A stretch of DNA of 64,000 bases from Saposhnikovia divaricata. Taxonomy: Eukaryota > Streptophyta > Magnoliopsida > Apiales > Apiaceae. Shown one piece after another: positions 35,335 to 44,891 of the stretch. Numbering within the stretch: the stretch's first letter is position 1; each line of letters opens with the position of its first letter. The notes under the pieces are model-generated. The model had not been told where the DNA came from. It did no database searches and worked only from the letters and a program-made list of their open reading frames with translations. The stretch lies in assembly GCA_036435485.1 (NCBI GenBank), contig CM071597.1:142659647-142723646 (forward strand), written 5' to 3'. The position numbers and the translations under genes are program-made.

Positions 35335-36400
35335 ACTAAAATTTAGGAAGTTTAAAATGAAGAAATCGAAGAGTGATAACCGTGTGAATTGCATATACAG
35401 ACTAAAATTTAGGAAATTTAAAATGAAGAAATAAAAATTTAATTTCGTGTGCTAAAATCATGGAGCAGAATAATGCTTAGTTATTGCCTTTCCATTACAG
35501 AATAATGCTTGAATTACCACTAACGGATCATATCCATTTTCTAATATGGTAGCCGAGTTTTGTAGTAATCCAAGTATATTTTGTACTGGATGATTGCATA
35601 TACAGAGTAAAATTTAGGAATTTAAAATGACGAAATTAAAATTTAATTTTGTGTGCTAAAATCATGGAGGAGAATAATGCTTAGTTATTGCCTTTCCATA
35701 ACAGAATAATGCTTAGAATTTGAATTACCACTAACGGGTCATATTCATTTTCTAATATGGTAACCGGGTTTTGTAGTAATCCAAGTATATAATTTCGTGT
35801 GCTAAAATCATGAAGGAGAATAATGCTTAGTTATTGTCTTTCCATAACATATTAGAATTTGATTTAACATTAACGGGTCATAAGTTGAATAAGATATGAC
35901 CCTCTTTAGATCGTTCTGTAATATTCCACTGGTTGCCGCAAGGAATGATCATAGCTCCTGTAAAATTAATAACAATCAAAGCCGTAGACGGGTATTCAAA
36001 TAAAGGGGAGCACCTTGCTATAATGAAAACGCCAGCTGTTACCATAGTAGCTGCATGAATCAAAGTGGATACTGGAGTGGGACCCTCCATAGCATCGGGT
36101 GACCAAGATAATTTGGTAACCCGGTTTTGTAGTAATTCAAGTACATTTTGTACTGGATGATTGCATATACGGACTAAAATTTAGGAAGTTTAAATGCTAA
36201 AATCAACAACAAATTTCGTGTGCTAAAATCATGGAAAAATGGTGTTAATTAGTGTCTTTCAATAACAAAATATTGCATAAAATTTGATTTACTACTAACG
36301 GGTCATACCCATTTTCTAATATGGTAACCGGGTCTTGTACTAACCAAGTTTATTTTGTATTGAATGATTTCTAATAGGTAAACGGGTTTTATCCATTGGA
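35335..36400. repeat. Degenerate tandem array, units of about 150-230 bp
   Basis: Repeated blocks are TTCGTGTGCTAAAATCATGG (35,443; 35,649; 35,794; 36,216), TTAGTTATTGCCTTTCCAT, ACTAACGGGTCATA and GGTAACCGGGTTTTGTAGTAAT. The array is interrupted by a mitochondrial fragment. Confidence 0.85.
35882..36113 (-). pseudogene. nad5: Nuclear mitochondrial fragment of nad5 (NADH dehydrogenase subunit 5)
   Basis: The minus strand encodes LSWSPDAMEGPTPVS, LIHAATMVTAGVF, ARCSPLFEYP and, one frame over, LAATSGILQNDLKRVISYS. This is the conserved proton-pumping core of mitochondrial complex I subunit 5. The match to mitochondrial nad5 (rather than plastid ndhF) rests on the ARCSPLFEY segment. A 2-base deletion after GAM shifts the frame, and only about 77 codons are present, so it is a non-functional transfer. 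It sits inside a tandem repeat unit. Confidence 0.9.
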
Positions 36401-36554
36401 TCATAAAATAAGTTAATTGTCTAGAATGACCTTGTAAATAAGTAGGAAGGTAAATAATAGTTAAAAATTATGGGATAGAATATGTAATTTTTGGAATCCT
36501 TCATGTTCATGCTTCAAGAATATATATAGATAGATTATGCAAATCTTTCATTAA

Positions 36555-36910
36555 TTAAGGATGATGATTTGGGGATGTAATAAGATATTATCTATTGCTA
36601 ATTAAGGATGACGATGTTACATGACATAATTTTGGGATGTAATAAGATATTATATATTGCTAATTAAGGATGATGATGTAAAATGACATAATATTTCATA
36701 ATTGGGAAATTACGGAAATAGGCATAAGTTGTCTTAAGTGGATAAATTTTCAAGGACATTCAAAGGAATTATGCAAATCCTTCACTAATTAAGGATGATG
36801 ATGTAAGATGACATAATATTTTATAATTGGGAAATTACGAAAATAGGCATAAGTTGTATTAAAAGGATAAATTTTTAAGAATATTTTAAGGAATTATGTA
36901 AATCCTTCAC
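36555..36910. repeat. Tandem repeat with AATTAAGGATGATGATGT motif
   Basis: At least four units share TAATTAAGGATGATGATG and GACATAATATTT. The last two are longer and include GGGAAATTACGAAAATAGGCATAAG. Confidence 0.82.
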
Positions 36911-36932
36911 TAGCACACATTTAGAATATAAA

Positions 36933-37070
36933 AGATTTGTATGTCAATTATAATAATATTTTCTATATTTTTTTATTTTTATTTTATTCATATTTCAATT
37001 TCACTAGAACAAAAATTTAATAGAAAAAAAAAACCAATGGTTAATAAATAAAATATTAAATTAAGAGCAT
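36933..37070. mobile_element. Right part of the split Tourist-like MITE
   Basis: It runs GATTTGTATGTCAA ... TTTATTCATATTTCAA ... TAAATAAAATATTAAATTAAGAGC, matching the intact MITE at 20,600 just after the point where the left part at 29,998 stops. The far right end of the MITE is missing. Confidence 0.7.
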
Positions 37071-37336
37071 ATCCAAGGAATTCTTAAATAAATTCTCACA
37101 TTATAATCAAATAATTCAGCTGTAAATGTGAGATAAGGTTAAAATCAGGGATAAAAACCAAATACAAATGAGCTAATGTTCTCATCAATGCCAACAGTAA
37201 CCCATCTTTATGTTATTTTCGGCGAGCTAATGTTCCTGAACAAAAATACAAATGAGAACAGTGGCACTTCAGTTCCATTAATACAAATGAGCTAGTTTCG
37301 TGTGAATGGTCCTTTATTAGTATAGAAGGAAATTGA

Positions 37337-37453
37337 GTGGCTCATGAACTACGTATTTGGGCTGTGCAAGAGAATCAATGTTGTCGCATGTTTGTAGATG
37401 AGCTCCCAAGGGTGGTAGAAGAAGCTGTTGGTTCCGATTTGGTTCCTTTGTAG
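37337..37453 (+). pseudogene. RNase H-like C-terminal fragment (RVT_3 type)
   Basis: A short frame ending TAG at 37,451 gives AHELRIWAVQENQCCRMF, then DELPRVVEEAVGSD. The AHxLAxWA and W/F-x-DELP pattern is typical of the end of plant LINE or host RNase H-like domains. A stop lies just upstream and an A-run follows at 37,480. It is a small relic. Confidence 0.5.
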
Positions 37454-37757
37454 CTTTGATCTTCTTTACTGGCAATAAAAAAAAACCCAGCAATCAGAAA
37501 CTTCGACTATGATTAATATTAAACTTTAAATTGTCCACATAAGACTCACGAAAAGTGATAGGAATTAGATGAATGTACTATGTATCCTACACATATCATA
37601 AAAATCACAAAATATAATGAAACTACACATATCATAAAAATCACAAAGTCATGGTTTCGAGTATATGATTAGGAAGAAAATAAAGACGCCTTAAACAACA
37701 TATGTTTCGCTTGCCTACAACATAGCAATATTCTGAAACTACATATGTTTCGCTTGC

Positions 37758-39243
37758 CTACAACATAGTAATATTCAGCAGAGCAACTGCTATCCTGTAC
37801 TCATCATCTACTTGTACGTCTCCATCGACATCCTTAATTTTGATATCAAATTTCACTTCTTTTATACAAGAGAATCCATCCCCTGCAGAGAATTCTGGTA
37901 CATGATTTGGTGTGGAAACATCTAAATCACAATGTGAAAAATCTGGGCCCAATGCAAGACTTTGGAGATTTCGACAGCTAATAGTGAAACTGTCTAGAAT
38001 CCCCAAAAAGTCTGTGCAGAGTTAATTCCTTCAAGTTTACAAGCCCCGAAATATGGTCACCAAAATAAACATCCGGGGGATACATTCAATTTTATGCTTC
38101 TGGACTCTGCCTTTCTGTTGTTGTCCTAATTTCTGTCAAAAGAGTCTTTAACATGCTTGCTTAATAGTATCCATCTTTTGTTTTTCTTTTCGTGTTTTGT
38201 CGTCTTTCTAAGTTTTTATTATACTAATATTTATTAGTTCTGGACTGTCTACAGAAGACAGCAGCTACTGCTAGTGTCCCATTTGAATTCTGACCTATTT
38301 TCATTCTGCAATCACCTAAATTTAGGGTTTATTTTATCTATCTGCATTAGTATTGTTATGCATTACATGTTACACCAGAACTTTTTTTGCATCTTTCACT
38401 GGCGAAGATCACACAGTCTCCAATCTACTAAAAAAATCTTTAGAAAATTTGACAAATTCTTTAAAAAAAATATTTTATTTATTTATCTTAAACAAGTAGG
38501 TGTGAAGTCAGTTGTAATAACATATTAACACAGTTTTGATGGTAAGACAACTGAAGCATTTGTCCTTTAATACTGTCATTAGTTTGTGGGACGTGTTAAA
38601 ACAAATCTTTTCCTGCGGATAGGGCCCTGTATCGTGCAACAAAGAAAATACGATATCTTCATCCTCTGTAGTTCTGGTCAGGTTTTAGCATTTCTGATTG
38701 GAAACATTCAAACTAAGCAATTAGTTGTGTTGAAGTGGGACTTCCATGTTAATTATATTTATCTTAAATATCATATTCTTCCTAGATTTAGCCTAATGTT
38801 GTAATGATGTGATTTAATCTGTGTTGGAATATAAGGTTTGGTAACTTACAATAGAACTTCATCAAGATTGAGAAAAGAAGCAAACTGGAGCTGAAATTGA
38901 GAGGTAACCATTATCATCCATTACATTGCATCAAGACGATCCAGATCTGCCAAAAGTTAGCTATTTAGATGGAAGAACCAACAAGGCACACTTGATGATA
39001 TCAAGATGAAAGCCAGTCCTGAAGCCTAGAATAAGTCATTAAGTGAAGATATAAAGTGTAAGGGGGCAATCGAAAGATATTACCACCGTGACAGCAATTA
39101 ATTGCCATAATATGGAGTTGAGCCTTAACTGAATCGTTTAAACAAAAAAGTGGATCTATTATTTTTCTATCTTTAAGGATCTCTGCATGAGGAGAATTAC
39201 CGAGCAAGTAGTTCAGGACATGATCGGTAGACCTTGTTGGCAT
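37758..39243 (-). pseudogene. Leucine-rich F-box/FBD-like pseudogene, copy A
   Basis: Coding pieces lie on the minus strand. An upstream piece (39,243-39,001) reads like an LRR/F-box protein, with YLLGNSPHAEIL, AINCCHGGNIFRLP and LRLQDW. A downstream piece (about 38,075-37,758) gives VYFGDHISGLVNLKELTLHR, then SFTISCRNLQSL and an acidic tail. The leucine spacing resembles plant F-box/LRR proteins, in which such repeats recognise ubiquitylation substrates. Frame changes and the roughly 900 bp between pieces mean it is probably broken. An F-box itself is not visible, so the family call is tentative. Confidence 0.5.
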
Positions 39244-39429
39244 TTCATATAGCCCTTGCAGGTAAAGGAATTTGAGTTTGCAGAATGGACAAAGCTTGTA
39301 TTCTGAAAAATATGGAACCCTCCGAAGAAACTAGGAAAACGAGCAAGAAACTGAGTTAGATGGATGATTTTACTTTGTATTCTCCAAATAATAAATACAC
39401 AAAATCTGATGAAACTACATGTATCACAA

Positions 39430-40123
39430 TAACCGCAACTACATATGTTTGGCTTGCATACAACATAGTACTTAAATGATTAGGAAATGATTAGGAAAAA
39501 ACGAAAGATGCCTGGAACTACATATGTTTGGCTTGCATACAACGTAGTAATTAAATTCTGCACAGAAACCGCTATCCTGCACTCTGCCGTTTAGTTTTAA
39601 GTCTCTGTCGTCAACCTTAATTTTGAATAATAAAATTCACTTCCTTTATATAAGACTGTAGAGATTTCGACAGTTTATAGTAAAACCCTCCTTGTATTCC
39701 CAAAAAATCTTTGCATCAGCACAGAGTTAGTTCTTTCAAGTTTACAAACCCCGAAATACGATCACCAAAATAAACATTCCGGAGATAGAATGAGGTCAAA
39801 GAGGGCAACATCCATATCATAGGATATGAAGACTTAAAGGGCTCGTCACAAGTATTGATAATGAGGTAATCATCCAGCATTTATAACACTAGTATACCAG
39901 TAAAAAATACATTCAAAACATGCAATTATAAATGTGTTGAAACGACAACTTAATACATGTTACAGTTTTATAATTCATATCATATTATTCCTAGAATTGG
40001 CCTAATATTTTAACGATATGGCTTAAACAGTGTTGGAATATAAAGTTTGATCACTGCTGTTACTTTAGAACTTCATCGAGATTGGGAAAAGAAGCAACCT
40101 GGAGCTTAATTGAGAAGTCACCA
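39430..40123 (-). pseudogene. Leucine-rich F-box/FBD-like pseudogene, copy B, left part
   Basis: This region repeats copy A with point differences and indels: the CATATGTTTGGCTTGCATACAACATAG block, GAGATTTCGACAG and the TTTACAAACCCCGAAATACG block. Minus-strand translation gives PMIWMLPSLTSFYLRNVYFG, then VNLKELTLC before a stop, a clear leucine-rich pattern. The copy is interrupted at 40,123 by the gypsy element and resumes at 59,365. Confidence 0.55.
40119..40123. other. Target site duplication of the gypsy element (left)
   Basis: CACCA, repeated at 59,365-59,369. Confidence 0.93.
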
Positions 40124-40387
40124 TGGCTCAGGAACAAGAGAGAAAATTCTCTAAATAACTCACTTTTATTATTCCAGTTCAAGGTGATTTTACAATGCTC
40201 TAATCATGCCTATTTATACTAATGCTAGAGGTCCTTACATGCAAATAATGAGGTCCTAAAATGCAAATAAATGATGGTAGGTGGAGTAGGTAGTTAGGTG
40301 AAGTAGGTAGGTGAAGTAGGAAGAATTTGACTTATAAAAATGGCACATGGGCTGCTGTGGGCTGCTGGAAAAATGCTTCTGGAATCA
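40124..40387 (-). repeat. 3' LTR of the gypsy element
   Basis: 264 bp, on the polypurine side: the minus strand has AACCCGGGGAGTA immediately before the LTR. Confidence 0.95.
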
Positions 40388-40422
40388 TACTCCCCGGGTT
40401 GGAGAGAACTCGACCTCGAGTT

Positions 40423-42987
40423 TTAGTATTCTTCATTGTCCAAATAAGGTGAAAGATCAGCAACATTAAAAGTTGCAGAAACACCATATGTTCCAGGCAG
40501 TTCTACTTTGTAAGCATTGTCATTGATTTTCTGCACAACTTTGAATGGTCCATCAGCTCTAGGTGACAACTTGGCATTTGGTTGATTAGGAAATCTCTCT
40601 TTTCGTAGATGAATCCAGACCAAATCTCCAACTTTAAAAATCTGTTGCTTCTGATGTTTGTCTCGCTGAATTTTGTATCTGGAATTTTGTTTCGGTATCT
40701 GCTCTCGAACTTGTTCATGCAGTTTCTTGATTTCCTTCGCTCGACTATCTGCATCAGAACTGAATTGTTGTTTGTTGGTTGACGGAGTTAAATCAAGTGG
40801 GCTAAGTGGACGGGTGCCATATACAACTTCAAAAGGGCACTTTCCCGTGGACTGATTAGTTGAATTGTTGTAAGCAAATTCAACTTGAGCTAGAATAAGA
40901 TCCCACTGCTTCAGGTTTTTACCAACAAAACTTCGAAGTAGATTTCCCAACAGTCGGTTGACAGCTTCGGTTTGTCCATCAGTTTGAGGATGGCTCGCAC
41001 TACTGAACTGCAGCTTAGTTCCCATCTTCTTCCATAGAGTTCTCCAAAAATGGCTTAAAAACTTCACATCTCGATCAGAAGTGATCGTTTTTGGGATTCC
41101 ATGAAGACGAACTATTTCTTTGAAATACAAATCAGCAACTTGAACAGCATCATTGGTCTTTTGACAAGGAATGAAGTGGGCCATCTTTGAAAATCTATCC
41201 ACCACGACCATAACTGAATCTTTCTGACGTTGACTTCGTGGAAGTCCCAAAATGAAATCCATAGTAACATCTTCCCATGGTGATTCCGGTACGGGAAGTG
41301 GCATATATAAACCAGTGTTTTGACGTTTGGATTTAGCCAAATGACAGATTCTGCATCTTTGAATATGCCGATTTATATCTCTTTCCATTCTTGGCCAATA
41401 AAAATATTCCTTTACCAGGGCCATAGTTTTATCTCGGCCAAAGTGACCTGCTAATCCTCCATCATGGGCTTCCCAGATAATGGCTTCTCGTAGTGAACAT
41501 CGAGGAATACACAAAGTCTTCTCTTTGAATAAAAATCCTTCATGCCTGTAGTAATCTTTGGAGGATTGCACTTCAGTAGTATTCCAAATTTTCTGGAAGT
41601 CAGGATCATCTGGGTACAACTCCTTTATCATTTCAAAACCAACTACTTTTGTTTGGAGTGTAGACAGTAGAGTATGGCGCCTACTGAGAGCATCTGCAAC
41701 AACATTTTGAATTCCAGCCTTGTGCTTGATTAGAAATTGATAAGACTGTAAAAACTCACTCCAAGAGGCATGTCGACGGCTAATCTTCTGTTGAGAGTTC
41801 AAATATTTTAAAGCTTCATGATCAGAATAAAGAATGAATTCTTTATTTAACAGGTAATGACTCCAATGATGCAAGGCTCGAACAATTGCATAAAACTCCT
41901 TGTCGTATGTTGAATACCGAAGTTTAGCATTGTTAAGCTTTTCACTGAAGAAGGCTATAGGATGACCTTCTTGACTTAGAATAGCACCAATTCCAGTGTG
42001 GGAAGCATCACAGCTAACTTCAAATACTTGATCAAAATTGGGAAGGGCTAATACTGGTGCTTCAGTTAAACATTTCTTCAGCTTGTCAAAACTTTTCTGT
42101 GCAGCCTCGGTCCATTGAAACTTGTCTCCTTTGATACAATCTGTGAGGGGAGCGGCAACTGTGCTGAAGTTTTTGATGAATCTTCTGTAAAAGGAGGCTA
42201 ATCCATGAAAACTTCTGACCTCATGGATTGATTGCGGAACTGGCCAGCTATTGATTGCTTCTATCTTTTCCGGATCAACTCGTATGCCTTCGGATGTGAT
42301 GATATATCCAAGAAAAGTAACTTCATTTGTCAGGAAAGCACATTTCTTCAAATTGGCATAGAGTTTTTGTTCACGAAGAGTCTGTAACACTTGTCGGACA
42401 TGTTCCAAGTGTTCCTCCTTGTCCTTACTAAAGATCAGAATGTCATCAAAATAGACAACGACAAATTTACCAATAAAGGGTCGAAGGACTTGATTCATAA
42501 GTCGCATGAATGTACTTGGCGCATTGGACAACCCAAAGGGCATAACTGTCCATTCATAAAGACCATCTCTTGTTTTAAAGGCAGTCTTCCATTCATCTCC
42601 TAGTCGAATTCTGATCTGATGGTATCCGCTTCGAAGATCAATCTTTGAAAAGATAGTGGAACCATGTATCTGATCTAGCAAATCATCAAGTCTAGGAATT
42701 GGAAATCTATACTTGATGGTAATTTTGTTGACAGCTCGACTATCAACACACATTCTCCAGCTTCCATCTTTCTTAGGGACGAGAATGGCAGGAACCGCAC
42801 AAGGACTAACACTTTCCTGTATTAATCCTTTTTTTAATAACCCTTCAACTTGATTTTGAATTTCAGCATGCTCCTGAGGACTCATTCTGTATGCGGGTCG
42901 GTTTGGAATCGTTGCTCCTGGACTGAAATCAATAGCGTGTTGGATGTCTCGCATGGGGGGTAGTCCAGATGGAATGTCTTCTGGAAC
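40423..42987 (-). pseudogene. Gypsy pol: reverse transcriptase, RNase H, integrase (3' half of split gag-pol)
   Basis: The frame is open over about 854 codons, with the first gypsy codons right after the copia target duplication. Motifs in order: RT fingers VPKKDGSWRMCVDSR, IDLRSGYHQI and the catalytic YFDD; RNase H with SCDASHTGIGA and SDHEALKYL; the GHFGRDKT...CRIC zinc-binding N-terminus of integrase; and a DD35E core (MDFILGLP, TSDRDVKF, NRLLGNLLR region). All are intact. The enzymes copy RNA into DNA and insert it into the host genome. The upstream half of the same ORF is at 57,139-58,779, so the protein can no longer be made in one piece. An open frame extending up to 43,080 includes LTR-derived codons and is not part of the gene. 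Confidence 0.95.
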
Positions 42988-42992
42988 CACAT
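42988..42992. other. Target site duplication of the copia element (left)
   Basis: CACAT, repeated at 57,139-57,143 inside the gypsy gag-pol ORF. Confidence 0.95.
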
Positions 42993-44285
42993 TGTTGAGT
43001 ATTGAATACAGTAAAAGAATACAGAGGGGGGGGGTGAATGGATTCTTGAATTTTTCTTCGGTCTTGAATCTTTGCAGCAAGATAAGTGATGAGTGTGTGA
43101 GATATGAAGATGCGGATAATTAAACACAAACACAACACAATATCACTTTAATCTAATATTTTATTAGATAAAGATTTTGCTACAATCTGTGAATACAAAT
43201 GATAGTATTCTCAGCTTCGTTTTTCTCAGAGAGATATTTTCTGGATATTTTTGAGAAACTTCAAAACCTTAACAGCTAAGGAAGTGAGGCTGTATCCTTA
43301 TAGACATGGATACACCCACTTGCTACAAATGAGGTAGGTAAAACAAAAGCACTTTCCAGTCTGTCTATCTCATTTTAGTAAGAGTCCAAACGGCTACAGA
43401 TTTGACTTTGAAAAGCCTGTTTAGATCCACTTCTTCAGCTCCTTGTCCCTTGTCTTATCTCTCCAAGCTTCTTTGTAGGCTTTCCAGCATGCTTTATAGG
43501 ACAGAGTCAAATAAAGTGTGCTGGCTTGTTGCAGGTTTCTGACTTGTACAATTCTTCAGTATTTTGTCCTCAAGAATGTATTCGAGAAGTGACTAAGTGA
43601 GTGATTCGAGAACTGGAGTTGACTTGATCGATAACTCTGAGTTCTCGAATAGTGTTATCTTGACATATCGAATCACTTCTCGAATAGCTCTTTTCTCTGG
43701 GACTCCTTGAGATATCGAATAGAGCATTTTGACATATCGAATCACTTCTCGAATAGCTCTTTTCTCTGGGACTCCTTGAGATATCGAATAGAGCATTTTG
43801 ACATATCGAATCCCTGAGATATCGAATAGAGCATTTTGACATATCGAATCCCTGAGATATCGAATAGAGCATTTTGACATATCGAATCCCTGAGATATCG
43901 AACAGTGTATTCAGAGATATCGAATAGTGTCTTCTGAGATATCGAATCTCTGACTTCTCGAATGCTAGACTTCTCGAATAGACAAATGTACTTCTCGAAT
44001 TGGTACTTAGGCAAATTCTTCATTTCTTCAAATCCCAACTGTGATTATTTGGCAGTCTTTATCTCCTTGCTTGAGGCATGAACCTTGGAACTTCTTTCAA
44101 GCATTATTCTTGACTTTATAATTACAGTAACACAACTAGAATTTGATGCCTATTACAAGTACAGAACAAATAGAAACTCTACAACTAGAGGTTCCCTCAG
44201 TTAAGAGGTCATGTAGGTAATGCATAGCATTACACATACTTAGGCTTGTTATTAGATGTATTCAGGCATGCCTCTGTGACTAACA
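42993..44285 (-). repeat. 3' LTR of the copia element
   Basis: TGTTGAGTATT...GTGACTAACA on the plus strand. It carries the TTCTCGAA motif array (43,581-43,999). It is identical to the other LTR apart from a 9-G versus 8-G run near 43,026. Confidence 0.96.
43485..43999 (-). promoter_or_regulatory. LTR promoter-like region with TTCGAGAA array and TATA-like box
   Basis: Eight copies of TTCGAGAA or its complement TTCTCGAA start at 43,581, 43,605, 43,642, 43,677, 43,746, 43,955, 43,971 and 43,992. ATTCGATATC variants lie between them. A two-copy 69-bp repeat (43,662-43,799) and a 38-bp repeat (starts 43,800, 43,838, 43,876) build the array. Downstream on the minus strand is CCTATAAAGC (about 43,491-43,500), a TATA-like box. 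TTCnnGAA is the core of the heat shock element. This is the expected place for the U3 enhancer and promoter. The same region occurs in the 5' LTR at 56,338-56,852. Confidence 0.6.
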
Positions 44286-44286
44286 A

Positions 44287-44297
44287 TCTCCCCCAAA
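44287..44297 (-). promoter_or_regulatory. Polypurine tract of the copia element
   Basis: TTTGGGGGAGA on the minus strand, one base from the 3' LTR; it primes plus-strand synthesis. Confidence 0.88.
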
Positions 44298-44444
44298 TTG
44301 TGAGTAAGACCCTTAGTCACAATTTCATGTCTGATAACAAGCCTATCATACATAAAGATAAAACTTGACAGTACAGGTATGAATTTCCATTAGCAATTTG
44401 GATAGAACTACAGAGTGAGTAATCTTACAGCCTATGATGAAGAA

Positions 44445-44891
44445 CTAGCCATTGTCTTTTGATTCCCTTTCCATAGCTTTGGCTTGAAATTCATCATATT
44501 CTTTCTCTCTTCTTTCTTTCTCCTTCCTTGTATTCTCATCCATAGCTTTTATTATTTCTGCCATAGCATCCAATTCTTCAAGCAAAATTGAGTCTTTGAA
44601 ATCTTCAAGTACTGGTTCCAGAATATTTGCAGGATAGTGGTTGAGTAGATTCATTCTGATGTTGACTTGATTTCCATTCCTCCTCCTATACTTTACCATG
44701 TAGGGGTTGAACTGAACTCTACACAAACCCTTTTTCCTCAGCTTTTCTGCTTCACTTTCCAGTCTCTCAATTTCTTTCTCCCTTGCCAGCCATTTCTCAA
44801 AACACTCTTTTCTGACTTTTTCTTCATGATCTCTCTTCATTTTCACAAAATCAATTAGCTCCAGTTTCCATACTCTCTCCACTTTATCTTC
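44445..44891 (-). CDS. In-frame continuation of the extra ORF after a stop codon
   Basis: This frame (148 codons plus stop) follows the TAA at 44,892-44,894 without any change of frame and begins EDKVERVWKLELIDF. It is highly charged and predicted helical: EKWLAREKEIERLESEAEKL, a basic MVKYRRRNGNQVNI patch, then an acidic/lysine-rich tail ending ESKDNG. Composition matches the end of the upstream ORF, so the two are probably one ancestral protein separated by a nonsense codon, or linked by readthrough. There is no ATG near its beginning, which argues against independent translation. Confidence 0.7.
   Translation of the reverse strand, partial: EDKVERVWKLELIDFVKMKRDHEEKVRKECFEKWLAREKEIERLESEAEKLRKKGLCRVQFNPYMVKYRRRNGNQVNIRMNLLNHYPANILEPVLEDFKDSILLEELDAMAEIIKAMDENTRKEKERREKEYDEFQAKAMERESKDNG

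Noticed and set aside
35878..36090. Functional nad5 gene
   Set aside because: About 77 codons only, frameshifted, and embedded in a nuclear tandem repeat.
43660..43890. Spaced direct repeats resembling a CRISPR array
   Set aside because: Plant nuclear DNA, irregular spacing, and spacers that are themselves repeated; it is an LTR enhancer-type array.
43570..44038. Overlapping ORFs of 95-100 codons, repeated at 56,423-56,891
   Set aside because: They arise from the tandem TATCGAAT/TTCTCGAA array in both LTRs; three frames are open at once and the peptides are repetitive.
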